A stretch of 64,000 nucleotides of DNA, from contig CM076668.1 of NCBI GenBank assembly GCA_038496675.1, forward strand, positions 1,766,754 through 1,830,753, written 5' to 3'. The notes under the pieces are model-generated. The model saw nothing but the letters and a program-made list of their open reading frames with translations, was not told the DNA's origin and did not search any database. This stretch comes from Rachycentron canadum (Eukaryota; Chordata; Actinopteri; Carangiformes; Rachycentridae). The position numbers and the translations under genes were made by a program. Shown here piece after piece: positions 11,625-22,625 of the stretch; the stretch's first letter is position 1, and each line of letters begins with the position of its first letter.

Positions 11625-12374
11625 GTATACATAGAAAATGCTGACTGAAAACTCATGTTTCTTATTAATTTTAATATTACCATTCTGGTAAAGTGGTCTC
11701 AGACCTTTGGAACCCACTGTGTATAATATCAACATAAATTGACAGGCATAACTTATATCTTTAATTCAAGCATAAATACATATTCATACGGGCTGGACTT
11801 GTATGTCAATATATGAAATTTGTCCAATTTCTTATGTTTCATGTGTAATTTTTACGTGTGTTTTTATTTTCTATGCACAAATATTTTAGATGTGTAAATT
11901 CAGTATATGACCATATATTATAGTTTCAGTAGGGGTCACTTAGTGAAAGTGATGAAGATGAGTTTTTCTGTTCCTAGATGTTGTTTAATCATGTCTAATT
12001 AACCAGCTCTGACAGATGCACAGAGCTCTCCACCACCACCGCAGGGGTAATTAACATTATAGATATACACCACTGATAAATATAATCTCATTTTTAATCA
12101 TAAAAAAAATTATAATGTCTGGAAGGCTGCCATGTACTGTGCAAATAGTTTAGGCACTGAAAGTAAGAAAGAGTGTGATCAAACATCACAACATGAAGAG
12201 TTCACATTCAGCTGCCTGAGCCATAAGCAGGAAAACATCAGGTGGACTGAGGTGTTACTGTATGAGCATACACTGAGTTCACGTCCCTCTTACGCTTTAT
12301 CTATCTCTCTGACTCACCCTCTTCCTTCTGTTGTCATCTAATACTGGCATAACAAAAACACACACCTACACACA

Positions 12375-12375
<1 letters not shown>
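11625..12375. other. no gene or recognised element
   Basis: The words around 11690-11725 (GTGGTCTCAGACCTTTGGAA) resemble a teleost repeat flank that I cannot delimit. Otherwise AT-rich and featureless. Confidence 0.5.

Positions 12376-12416
<41 letters not shown>
12376..12416. repeat. (CA)n microsatellite
   Basis: About 20 perfect CA units; the first member of a five-array cluster that runs to 13555. Confidence 0.97.
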
Positions 12417-12417
<1 letters not shown>

Positions 12418-12519
12418 TGGATGCCAGTACTGCACACACCTTAGTCAGCCCACTCTCTCTGGGGTAACAGGGTGTCTCACACTGGGCCTTGGCTGACAGA
12501 CTGAGACATGTGGAGGAAA

Positions 12520-12521
<2 letters not shown>

Positions 12522-12585
<64 letters not shown>

Positions 12586-12596
12586 CACACACACAC
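12522..12596. repeat. (CA)n microsatellite
   Basis: About 37 CA units with one AA interruption near 12570. It produces the long HTHTHT or VCVCVC translations on both strands, which are not proteins. Confidence 0.97.
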
Positions 12597-12762
12597 TCGC
12601 TTACCCCACAGTGCACAGATGGACACATGGACAGGCCTTCAATGACCAAGAGTCTCCAAGGACAAACCCGTTCACAGCCATGTTCGCACACATGCTCACA
12701 CATGCACACGGTGACACAGTGACACGATTACACACACACTCATGTGGGTTATTTGGGGTCAT

Positions 12763-12806
12763 TGTGTGTGTATGTGTGTGTGTGTACATGTGTGTATATG
12801 TGTGTA
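12763..12806. repeat. imperfect (TG)n microsatellite
   Basis: TG units interrupted by TATG, TACATG and TATATG. Orientation is opposite to the neighbouring CA arrays on the plus strand. Confidence 0.9.
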
Positions 12807-12927
12807 GGTCCTTTACAGATGGACTTGCAGTGCCATTAGGAGACATGAGGGGACATGGCATCATTAATAATACAGCCAACAGCCTGCTCCAGGGGTCTGG
12901 GTTCAACATTAACAAGCTGCCAGCCTG

Positions 12928-12928
<1 letters not shown>

Positions 12929-12975
<47 letters not shown>
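12929..12975. repeat. (CA)n microsatellite
   Basis: About 23 perfect CA units ending at CGCATACATA. A shorter CA stretch follows at 13084-13100. Confidence 0.97.
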
Positions 12976-12978
<3 letters not shown>

Positions 12979-13486
12979 TACATACTGACTCACCACACAT
13001 TCTCAACATCACTTTAGCTGACATAACTCTGTGTGGGATTTAGGCCTCCTTTTTTTTTCATTTTGACTATGTCTTACGTTAAAACACACACACACACACA
13101 TACTAACGCGCGCACGCACACACCATCAGCCAGCAGATGGTGGGGTGGGCGTCAGGTACAGTAGCAGCCTCCTGACACCCCAAACAGCTGTTACCATTAC
13201 AGCATGCTAATTGCCATCAATCAAGACAGCACCTCGGTGCATTCATAGGCTGAGTTCATACCGCTGTGTGTGCTGTGTGTATCTGTGTGTTTAAGAATGT
13301 AAGACAGCAAGAGAAAAGGCAAAGGCAAGAGTTTTTCCTCTCATTACCTAAACACAAAATGATGTCCTCTCCCTACTCTTCTAGAGGAAAAAAAAAAAAC
13401 CTGTGATGAATAATGAAGACAACAGGAACAGAGAGAATGAGATCCATATTGTTGCATGTCTTCCTGTGCTCATTAATGTCTGTCTA

Positions 13487-13491
13487 TGTAT

Positions 13492-13542
<51 letters not shown>

Positions 13543-13555
13543 TGCATGTGTGTGT
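13487..13555. repeat. (TG)n microsatellite
   Basis: A core of about 20 perfect TG units, flanked by TATGTGTATG on the left and TTTGTGCATGTGTGTG on the right. This ends the 12.4-13.6 kb cluster. Confidence 0.97.
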
Positions 13556-14384
13556 TTGGGGCAAATACCCAATTTTCTATTAAAGTGAAGGGAGTGGAGG
13601 GGGGGGGCACGTTGGCACTCTGCTGCGGGGCATGAATTACTATTTTACAGCAAACGGCTGCACATTTGATTTGTGCAGAGCTGAGTGAGATCGATGGTCA
13701 GAAACGAGCCTGTCGATGTAGGTCAGACTGTACACGGCCATATTGATACTTTTACAAACAAGCAAAATTCTGGTTCAATAGGCCCTCATGGTTCAGATAC
13801 TGTTGCACAAGAGCTGTGCTACACAGCAGTGTCATGGGATATCGACAGGATCATAACTGAACCTTGAATTTGAAGTGTGGCAGGGCTGATGTTTGTTGTT
13901 TGACCGTTTGCCCTCATTTGTTCAGAACAGTTGTCACGGTGAACTCAAAGACCTTGAAGCAATGCAGGTAAAGAACACAGCTGTGAAACATCCCGCAGAT
14001 GTTTTCACTTGCACTTGCCTGATGAGACTTCTGCTCAGGACCGAAAAGGTGTGATTGACACCGTCTTCAGTCTCCTGTTAGTATTTTTGCACCTGTTAAG
14101 TGTCTACTATTTATAATACATGGGCTCAGGGGATCTCAGGCATTTTTCAGCACTTTGCACGCAAAGAACATCTTGATCATTCAGGAAAAAAGAAATATAC
14201 AAGTTATGATAGACACAAGCCATATGCAAACTGCCAGCTGCTGCTCAAGATCAACAGAGGTCCCAAAACCCCTTCAATCTGACAGCTTTGGGCCTGATAC
14301 ATATGACTCAGGGCTGGATTATGTTTGGGCCGTCATAGGCAACTTGGATAATTTGCAACTTAGAAAAACTTAAAACTGCTTAGT
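13556..14384. other. no gene or recognised element
   Basis: Starts with a G run (13599-13606) and continues as single-copy-looking sequence. Nothing supports a gene. Confidence 0.5.
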
Positions 14385-14525
14385 TCACAGTGAAACTTCA
14401 TTCAGACACCGAGTTTGAAAACGAGCTGCCAGGACTTCTGTAACTTTGTGATGTCACAACAAGAAGTGACCACCCTCAGCCCTTTCTTTGAAAGAACAAT
14501 TTAGGAATTACCTCGCAGTGTTTGA
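14385..14525 (+). repeat. TTAAAGGTCCCATA-family internal fragment
   Basis: The stretch CAGGACTTCTGTAACTTTG then TGATGTCACAA and CACCCTCAGCC (14431-14482) matches the reverse complement of 53760-53830 (CAGGATTTGTGTAACTTTG, TGATGTCATCA, CACCCTCAGCC). The GTGATGTCACAA core is typical of a teleost non-autonomous element whose ends read TTAAAGGTCCCATA. No end is visible at this copy. Confidence 0.5.
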
Positions 14526-16215
14526 ACTGAATAAAACATTTAAAAATTGCTGCTTGCAAGTTTTATTAAACTTTATTTAACCTTCACATGTGTGTAATAT
14601 GAGCCTTAACACACATTCACACCAGCTGCCTTGTACAACCATATGGAGGCAGATGGCTGCTCACCCTGAGCCTGGTTCGGCTCGAGCTTTCTGCCTCTTA
14701 AAAGGACGTTTTTCTTTGCCACGGTCACCAGGTCATTATGCAAAGAATGTTATGAGTCACGGTATCACTTCATTCATCTTAAATTATTTCAACGTATCAT
14801 AATCTAAACGATAACCTTTTGTGCATAGTTGTGCAAGTGTGGATGAACTAATATCATATATAAAATCACCAGCGGCTGAAGTCCATCATTTCTTGGCAGT
14901 GACGCTGAATGGTTTCTCACACCCTTCAGGTTCCCCTTCCTTCCTCTCTCTCCTCTGAAGCCATCTTTCCTCCACACACTTTGCTGGTTACCAATCCTGA
15001 CCCCTCGGACTCCTGATTGAGAATTTCACCCCTGCAGAATCGATACTCTAATCTTCCTCCTCGGCCCACAGTAGATAAGTCTGTCTAGTCTGTCTAGTCT
15101 GTCTGCTCTGCCCTCCCTTACTCAGAGCCCAGCCTGGTGTCCGTCACCCTGGGGATAGCTCAAGCTTCTCCTTCCCGCTCAAAGGACATCCCAACATTAA
15201 CGATGGCTGGGTGGAAGCACGAATGATGGCCGTTGTGATAAAGTGTAACACACACACCATGATGGGGTGATATGGCCGAAATGCAAAATCTTGATGTTCA
15301 TTTTCAAGTTTGTGGATGATGAATTTAAAGTTTTTCTTTTTCTCCCTCAAATATTTTGACTTTCCTTTATTTTACCATTATGCGTGAATGTCGACATACC
15401 AAAGTACTGAAATTGTATATAACAATGAAGTTTGTGGTTCAGTATGACCACATATAGCCTCATATGGCCTAATGATATTACTGCATAGACACACAATAGA
15501 AATGTGTGTATGTTTTTATATCAGATTTTATTCTCTTCATTGATCTGGTGACCTTGTCAGGGTGAAAGTAAACTGTTCCATACATCCAAATGCAGGGAAT
15601 TGTAGAAATGCAGAAATTACCATCTTGGACTGAACTTTTTGCATTTATGTCAAATTTTATTCTGCACTTATTCATTAAATCAACAATACCTGACTTGAGT
15701 ATCAGGCTTTACAATGCGGTTTACAGGCAAGACGTCATGAAGGCTATTATTAATGTTTAAATATGTATTTACCATATGTTGTACTTACATTTTGGTAAAT
15801 GAGGTTATGTTTGTAGTTTACTTGAATTGCAGCTTTAAACACAAAGGTATTAAGGTGAGATTAAACACTTGTTAAAATAAGTGTTATGAAGTCCTTTCTG
15901 TCTACTTCCCCTTCAGCCTATGTACTATGCTGCAAGTGATTACCAGAGACACGAAATGATTAGCCTCAAAAGACCGAAGGCTACACTTACATTGTATGCA
16001 TGTATAATTTATGGCTCCACGGATGCAGATGTTGTTCTGTCAGTCCACCTCTGGAGTCCGGACTATCTATGCAGTTACTGGATTGGCTGGATTGAAATGA
16101 AAGTCGGTTCAGACATTCGTGCTTCCCAGAGGGTGACATCTTTGGTTTTCAGTCAAGTGTTTGTGAGTGAGTGAGTGAGCTACAACTGGATCGCCTAAAT
16201 GGAATACAGCCATCA
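14526..16215. other. no gene; short 9-bp tandem repeat
   Basis: Contains TCTGTCTAG repeated almost three times at 15080-15105. The rest is unassigned AT-rich sequence. Open frames of 65-84 codons have no visible domain. Confidence 0.55.
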
Positions 16216-16790
16216 TTAAAGGTCCCATATTTTACACTTTTCCTGTGTTTTATCTTAACCTAAAACCATCTCAGTGTAGTTTTACATCCCCTCTCTCAGG
16301 CTGAGCTCTGGGGCTCTAGAAACAACAGGTCGGTGATCCTCTCTTCTGATTGGCTCAACGACCTGAAAAGCAAATGCTGGGAAGTTTTTGTAACTTTTGC
16401 ATTGTCCATCACACACACACACACACACACTGTGGTGTGTATTGCACACAGCCTCCTCTCTCTCCCTCTGTCCTCTGAGTGTGTCCTTTTAATTATCCTG
16501 TGAAGAGCTTTGTCCCTGGTCAAACTTTGCTGGTTTGAATCAGCACTTCTGTGCTCCAGCAGAGTCAGGTACATATAGTACAGTAGACACTGTGCTGACT
16601 GACTGACTCACTCACTCATTCTGCTAAATTACCAACTAGTTTAGAGGAGGCAAACTTTCTGACTGAGCGACACTTTTCTCCACAGTAAAAGAGTAAAACT
16701 CGTTCGCACTGTATTCTATGTCACCTCTGCATTTCCATATTATTAAACTGCAGATTATTTTCAGTTTTTGAGAATGCTATATGAATATTC
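16216..16790 (+). repeat. TTAA-bounded MITE-like element, left end
   Basis: Begins TTAAAGGTCCCATATTTTAC at 16216. Its first ~150 bases align with the reverse complement of 39440-39601: CCTGTGTTTTAT, AAACCATCTCA, AACAACAGG and CTCTTCTGATTGGCT occur in the same order in both. The two copies are therefore inverted relatives. A TTAA at the terminus would fit piggyBac-type target choice, but the terminal bases are not diagnostic and no transposase is present. A (CA)10 array sits at 16410-16430. The right boundary is uncertain and may lie near 18513. Confidence 0.6.
16410..16430. repeat. (CA)n microsatellite
   Basis: Ten perfect CA units inside the TTAA-bounded element. Confidence 0.95.
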
Positions 16791-17778
16791 ATTGCAGAAC
16801 AACAACAAACATTTATAATTATGGGCTAATAATAGCCTTTTATCTCTTGTCTTTATCAAATAACACTATGACGCCTTCGTGCGCTCCCTCGCTGAACATT
16901 TTAACGCTGAGCTCTGCTGTCTGCTGAAGGAGATTTCAATGTAAGACACGCGACAGCCTCTGCAGTGTACACAAGTGTAAATCGCTGAGTGGCTCGGCTC
17001 CTTCGACTGCTGATATTCCTGTTTGTCATTTACCCAGAGGCTTTTGTTTGCCTCGCCCGTTTACCCAGCAAACCCAATCCAAAGTATCAGAGTCATACTT
17101 CAAAGAGACCTCTCTCTCTCTTTCGAACATACTTCTCATCCAGCCTCATCTGCATATTTCAACTTGCTCCTCGCTGAGTTGTGGATTGACTCGTCAAACA
17201 GTTCTCAGATCACCACGTCCACCACCATCGCTGCTCTTTACCCATGCTAATAGCTAGCAGGGTTAGAGTGGTGTAGGCTTTTGAATATTCACACCGTGGA
17301 CTGTACACAGTCGACAGCGGCAGTTTTGGTTAAGTCGGTGAATAAATAACAGTTCTCCTCTCACCATTGAAAAGTCTGAGGTTCTGCTGCAACAACCTCA
17401 CTTGCTCTCTGATCAGCAACTTATGGTGACTAATGTTGCAGCAAACTGAAAGTTGCAATATCTAACTCGTCCACATTAAAGTGTCTAAGCTTGACTAGAC
17501 CTCTGCTATATATTGTTGAGTTGTGTGTTTTACATTATCCCAAGTGCTTCTAGCTATTTTCAAACTTCCTCCTTCAAAGTCCCGTGGATTTAATCATGGT
17601 AACGTGTGCATCTGTCAGCGTTGTGATCGAAATTGACCTTTCATCCGGTTTTAAACCACATTTTTAAGATCCACTTTTTACATCTTCAAAGTTTTCAACT
17701 ATATATTCGAACCAGATGAAGGATTTTAGTCCTCAGACTTCTGGATCTTAAGTTATCAGAGAATATAGTTGAGTAAAT
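16791..17778. other. unassigned, possibly interior of repeat element
   Basis: Lies between the TTAA-bounded left end at 16216 and the degenerate tandem units at 17779. It has moderate CpG. Overlapping plus-strand frames of 60-75 codons at 16989-17257 are in different phases and carry no domain. It may be the body of a 2.3-kb non-autonomous element. Confidence 0.35.
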
Positions 17779-18200
17779 GTCAGACACCTCACAGCTCCCC
17801 TCTACTTCGGGACGTTTTGTGTCCGCTGAAGACAGTGTGTGAATCATTGATTCTTAATGTGAAGCTGCTTTATTCTTTGTTTCTACCGGTTTCAATCCCT
17901 TGGTCTGTTTGTTATGCAGAGGAGGGCACCACTGTGGATAATTCAGCTGTCGGTAAAAACTTTCTGAACATCTGGACAATAAGTTATCAGAGAAACAAAG
18001 GTTAGCTAGTCTCACCTCCCAACTGACTTATTAATGTGAAACTGTTTCATTCAGTGTTTTTACTGGTTTTAATCAGCTGGATTGTTTGTTGTGGCGAGAC
18101 CTCTGTGGATAATTCATCTCCACGTTAAAACCTCCTGGACCGCTGAGGAGAAGTTGAGGCAGTGGTGGTTAAGAAGACACCTCCCATGATCCCACGCTTC
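17779..18200 (+). repeat. degenerate tandem repeat, about 180-230 bp units
   Basis: Unit 1 from 17854 (TTAATGTGAAGCTGCTTTAT, then TGTGGATAATTCA and TAAAAACTTTCTG) is repeated from 18031 (TTAATGTGAAACTGTTTCAT, TGTGGATAATTCA, TTAAAACCTCCTG). Each is preceded by a CACCTC(A/C)CA-like motif (17784, 18013), and a third such motif appears at 18179. The units are diverged, so the duplication is old. It probably belongs to the same element as the 16216 end. Confidence 0.6.
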
Positions 18201-18889
18201 TCTTCTTTCGTCATTGTTTGGTTTGAGAGACTTTAGCAGCAGAAGTTACACACTGTTTGTTTAAGATAGGTGTAGATTTGTTGTGCAGCTGACGTCGTCC
18301 AGTCTCTTCAGACTTTTTGACTCCTCTCTCTACGCAACAGGCCGATGGTTCGACCACCGGCCTGCAGTAACTCAGAGGACTGAGTCTTTAAATTCAGTGT
18401 CATGTTATCCACTTGTGGCCACAGTTGTCATTGTTCAGCAAAGTTACACAGTCTGCAATCTTAAATTAGAAGAAACATAAAAGTAGTAATTCACAAAAAT
18501 AGGCTCATGGTTAATATTAAACTTCATGATTTTTAGGACTTCAGGGCCTTAAACAGATAATGACAATTAATGGCATTATCCTGAATTGCTAGTCATAGAG
18601 ATGAACATTTGACATAATAATTCTAGGGTAATTTTCAGAAATCTTTATAACCCCGAGCAAAGACAAGTGGACCTGACGCAGAGGGGGGAGGGGTGGGGCT
18701 GATCATGTATGGTTGAGGGGAACAGGATGAGACATTCAGAGGGGACAGACTTTGGTGCAGTGTTTAGACTGTGGGAGCATCTGTGCCTTCTTCCCGCTTT
18801 ATTTCATTTTCCTTCTGACTTTTCCCACAATCCATCCTCTGCTAATCCACCCCCCACCCCTCCTTGTTCTGTGAGTCTCAATCAGAGAG
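18201..18889. other. no gene; possible right end of repeat element
   Basis: Near 18495-18513 the sequence ACAAAAATAGG..CATGGTTAA loosely resembles an inverted copy of the 16216 terminus (GTAAAATATGGGACCTTTAA), so the element may end here. The remainder is unassigned. Confidence 0.35.
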
Positions 18890-19330
18890 TTGATTGACTT
18901 TGAGAGGGCGATCAAGCTCAGAGGGCCTGCTGAGTGTCTCGATGGAGAGTGGAGGACACCGATTAGCTCCTCCTCTGTCGTTGTGGGTCCCAGCAGTGAG
19001 ACCCCGTTCACTGTGCACAGACGTTCTGTCACAGCAGCGAGCGAGCCGTCGCAAACACCAGCAGCCTCATTTGAGAAACACACACCGGCGGGGCTTCGAG
19101 TGCTGAGGCTCTGTCTCAGTACAGATGCCCGACTCTTTGTCCCTCTGCCTCCTCCGCCTTTGTCTGTGTGTGTGTGTGTGTGTCTGTTTGTATCCACCGG
19201 GGCTGATTCTCCAAATAGCCAGCTGTAACCAGAGGGAATCTCCTCACAGGCCCAGTTTACAAACAATCAACCTTGGCTAATCTCTAAATTACAGCCAGGA
19301 CTCAACAGAGCAGCCCTAATGGTGTGTGCT
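18890..19330. promoter_or_regulatory. candidate conserved non-coding block
   Basis: Single-copy-looking, GC-balanced sequence with a (TG)9 array at 19164-19182 and stretches such as CAATCAACCTTGGCTAATC near 19265-19285. Frames of 112 codons (plus) and 155 codons (minus) cross the TG array and are rich in Ser/Thr/Pro with no domain, so I do not call them genes. The regulatory reading is inference. Confidence 0.22.
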
Positions 19331-19549
19331 CATATCTGACCTATGTGTGTAACTCTTTGTGCATCTGTGTGTATAGAATTTGAGCAATTATATATTTATT
19401 CATGTGCTTTATAATGTTTGTATACATCCGGGAACATGAAGAAGTTTGTTGTTGGTGTTATTGTTTATGTGTGTGATCATGAATGCTAAAATGTCCATTT
19501 GTGTGTTTCTTTTTTTTTTTTTTTTCTTTTTTGGGGGGGATTGTAGCTG

Positions 19550-19820
19550 TATGTGTGTTAATCCAGCAGCCTGCTGATTATTTCTGACAGGGATGGAGGG
19601 TGATGTGTTTGCCCCGGCTAATTTGGCTTCAACTGGCTTGACATTTTCACACTATTTGATAAGAGGCGGAGTAGATCGGCAGCCGAGCTGACAATCTTTT
19701 ATTTACTGGCTGCAGATAAACCATTAATTCCTGTTAATTAATGAGTGTGCGAGCCCGGAGGGGAGGCGAGGGTGGGGGGCGAAGGGAGCGGCATCAACAT
19801 CCGTTGGGACATTGGCGAGG
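19550..19820. promoter_or_regulatory. candidate enhancer, homeodomain and GATA-like words
   Basis: Contains GTTAATTAATGAG around 19734-19745, TTGATAAGAGG near 19657-19667 (GATA-like), CATTAATTCC near 19722 and CATCACCATTAG near 19832 in a repeat-free stretch. Such clustering is typical of developmental enhancers but also occurs by chance in AT-rich DNA. Confidence 0.28.
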
Positions 19821-20024
19821 CGACACCATTCATCACCATTAGACACACAGACGCTCTGTGTTTGTCTGTCTCTCTCACTCTCACACATACACCGACGACT
19901 GTGGTCAGTACCTAGTTACAACACTTTCATTCCTGCTGGTTACGTTGGTCCAGAGGTGGTGATATTGTAAAGTGAACTTCAAAAAGAGTTTTATAATATA
20001 TATATTTGAAGGAATTTACTCTCA

Positions 20025-20237
20025 AGCTAGAGTCGACCTTTGACCTTTTGGATATAAAATGTCATCGCTTCTATACATTTTATCCCGTCAAACATTTGCG
20101 TGAAATTTCATGATGTTGTGTGAGGTCAGAGTGGCCTTGACCTTTGACCTTTGTTTAAACAATTTTCATCAGTTCATCCCTGAATCCAAGTGGACGTTAT
20201 ACTATTAGACAATATTGAAGAAATTCCCTCAAGTGGT
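20025..20237 (+). repeat. TGACCTTTGACC-type teleost repeat
   Basis: Repeated GACCTTTGACCTTT words at 20033-20046 and 20138-20150 are followed by CATCAGTTCATCCCTGAATC, AAGTGGACGTT and GAAGAAATTCCCTCAAG. This order is one I know from a very abundant teleost repeat (nuclear-receptor-like TGACCTTTGACC, then AGTTCATCCTTGAGTCCAAG, then AAATTCCCTCAAG). It abuts repeat copy B on the right. Confidence 0.65.
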
Positions 20238-20640
20238 GTCACCCATTGGTCTCTTAACATTTTGAAGCCTTCAGCTCGTAAGAAACCATATTTGGAGGAG
20301 AAGGTGGAGCTGAGGAGGAGGGAGGGGTGGAGCTGACCTGCTCTGTACTCTATGCTGACTGTCAGGCAGGTCGCCGTGTGTGATACAGGCTGCCAGTCAC
20401 CTAAGTAGCCACGCCCTAATGCATTCCCTGCTTTATGGTGCGAGACCATAAACTCATTAGGGAAATATTTACTGAGGTAATAAATCAAGTGAGAATTAGA
20501 GCCATTTTCACATAGATTTCAATACAATCTGATTTCTTTTTACAACCTGTGGAGTTGTTCCCTGATGGTCATTAGATAGAATGCTGAACATTGGCTTCAC
20601 TTTTCAGACCCAGAGTATACATCCAGTTTTATGAACAGTC
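20238..20640 (+). repeat. mosaic teleost interspersed repeat, copy B
   Basis: Shares GGAGGAGAAGGTGGAGCTGA (20294-20313) with 23205-23224, and shares ACCATAAACTCATTAGGGAA, TTTCACATAGA..TTCAATACAA and TTGGCTTCACTTTTCAGACC with copy A at 1475-1655. It joins the modules seen separately in copies A and C, which shows that these are parts of one family. Confidence 0.72.
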
Positions 20641-20660
20641 TGCGATGGGACTGGATCTGA

Positions 20661-20691
20661 ACTCTGGACTCTGGACTCTGGACTCTGGACT
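20661..20691. repeat. 7-bp tandem repeat (ACTCTGG)n
   Basis: Just over four perfect ACTCTGG units, preceded by the related CTGGATCTGA. Confidence 0.93.
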
Positions 20692-21003
20692 AAGGATTCA
20701 GGCCTCTGGCCATGACTGTTGGCAGCAAAGAGGCATGAGACAGGAAGAAAACTGTGACGTGGGAATCTGGGACAATTTTGTCACCAGGCTCTGTGTCCAT
20801 TTAGTGTGAACTGTTGTCTTAAATGATGGATATAGGAAATAAAAACAGGATGGAAGAAAAAATTTTTAAAAATTAAAAAAAATTTAAGTGTCTTATATCT
20901 CGTTAAGAGCAGAGTGAGATTGTTTGAACCTGAAAATAATCACATTTTCATTTTCATCCTTTCAGCCTTAATGTTCACCAAACCTCCATTAAAATATGTT
21001 GAT

Positions 21004-21070
21004 ATGTTAAAAATGCTATGAGATGGGCCTAATTTAATTAATAGGCTCATCTCATAGCATATTTAAACAT
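21004..21070. repeat. near-perfect inverted repeat / hairpin
   Basis: The left arm about 21004-21031 pairs with 21042-21070 around a 10-nt AT-rich loop. The core ATGCTATGAGATG (21013-21025) is perfectly matched to 21048-21060. The stem continues with one G-T wobble, one mismatch and one bulge, for about 28 pairs. It could be a tiny palindromic MITE or a pre-miRNA-like hairpin. I recognise no known miRNA seed or mature sequence in it. Confidence 0.8.
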
Positions 21071-21890
21071 CACATCAGCATAGCTCTGTCAGCGGCGGTA
21101 GATAAGCTGTTGTCAGAGTTGGTTTTGATAAGCAGCATTTTCTGAATTCAGCAGCTGCTGTTAACAGGTCAGAGAGAAAAAAAAAAAGCTTTGGAGGCTT
21201 CAATGGAGATGCTTCTCACTCACTCTCAATGAGGTGATGTCATGTGGTCTTCATGTGATAAGGGTTGAGAAAAGGTTTGTTTCCCCGTGTACTTCCCTTT
21301 AGCACTGCATCCACAGCTAGCGTAGCAGGTCACTGCACACTTGCATGTCTCTAGTTGGCTATGTTGTGTTCCTGTTATTGACAACCGCACCAGCAACAAG
21401 CGTCAGCTCAAGCGTTCACAAATTGTCGGAGCCATGAATTAATTTTATTTTCTGGTGGCTTAGGTTTTTTTCCATCAGTTGTATAAATGTGATCACAGTT
21501 GGGTCACATAGTTATAGGTGGTGAAATAAATATTTGTAGCTGAATAAAGGTTGGCGACACCATATTTTTTGTTTCTTCTGATCGTGTGTATTATTTTGCT
21601 CATACTTTTGTGCACATTATAATTACTATATTATTATAGATGATATTATTATAATTAAGTTGAGCTGTTTGCTAATAAAAGTTCATTTTTAGATGGGCAA
21701 CAAATATTTTAAGCTTCAGACAAAGCAGGCACAACCACAGCTTGTCAGAGACTTTTACTTGTTGTGTAATTAAGTCGCGACACACATGTTAGTACTTTGT
21801 TACATCTCCTCACCTCTCACCGCCATCTTGTTGTATTGGTACTGAAGGTTTGCATTGGCCTAAACACACTTTATATTCTTCACTGAGATG

Positions 21891-21926
<36 letters not shown>

Positions 21927-22439
21927 TATACATACACATTAATCCTTATTGTTGATAATACTGTGGAGGGGATAAAGGGCTTTCTGTGATGGAAGCAGCT
22001 GGAGGCAATCATAAAAGGAGTGTGAGAGTTTGTGCAAACAGTTCCCTGTTTGGTTCCCTCTCTTTCTCTGACTGCACAAATGTGGAGCTTTATTTTCTCT
22101 GCCTGAATTGGTGGTTTAGCCAGAACAGAAAGGTCCTTAACATATGATCAGAAGCTCACGCCACTGCCAGAGAGAGAGAGAGAAACCTCACTGCAGAGCA
22201 ACCTCCGCTGCTTGGACACTGCTCGGATTTTCTGTCTCGCCACAGCATCCAGATTAAGAGTATGACCTTGTTTGGTGGCGACTTTGTTATTTCGAACCAG
22301 TGAGTGGACATAACCTGGAAAATTCCTCCTCCTTTTCTTTGCTAACATCACCATCACTGTGCTGTTGTTCCTGATTCATTGACCCGTAGCTGTGGCCAGT
22401 AGCCCTGACAAAATCTCTGACAGCTGAATTCACTTAAAC
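21071..22439. other. no gene; one (CA)n array
   Basis: Holds a (CA)n array at 21892-21921 and AT-rich unassigned sequence. A minus-strand open frame at 22148-22357 (about 70 codons) has a basic composition but no recognisable domain. Confidence 0.55.
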
Positions 22440-22625
22440 AGTGGCTGAGCAATTATGGCAATCACAATTATTCTGATCAATAATCAGATCATGATTATTT
22501 AACATGATTAAATGCCACATATTTATTGAACTTAAAAAAAAAAACAATTTAAAACTATGGACTCTCTTCAACTTTAAAAAACAATTTAATGGGAAAACAA
22601 ATATTAAAAAATTCAAAACATTTTG
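22440..22625 (-). repeat. hAT-like MITE family, copy 2
   Basis: On the minus strand it aligns with 4745-4925: TTTAAAGTTGAAGAGAGTCC, TTCAATAAATATGTGG, TTATTGATCAGAATAATTGT and GCCATAATTGCTCAGCC. The element is therefore inverted relative to copy 1 and truncated on its left side. Confidence 0.6.

Noticed and set aside
12338..13588. Open frames of up to 131 codons on both strands
   Set aside because: They are translations of CA/TG arrays (HTHT or VCVC strings) and overlap in several frames and both strands.
18799..19266. 155-codon minus and 112-codon plus open frames
   Set aside because: They overlap each other on opposite strands, run through a TG array, and show no domain or codon pattern.
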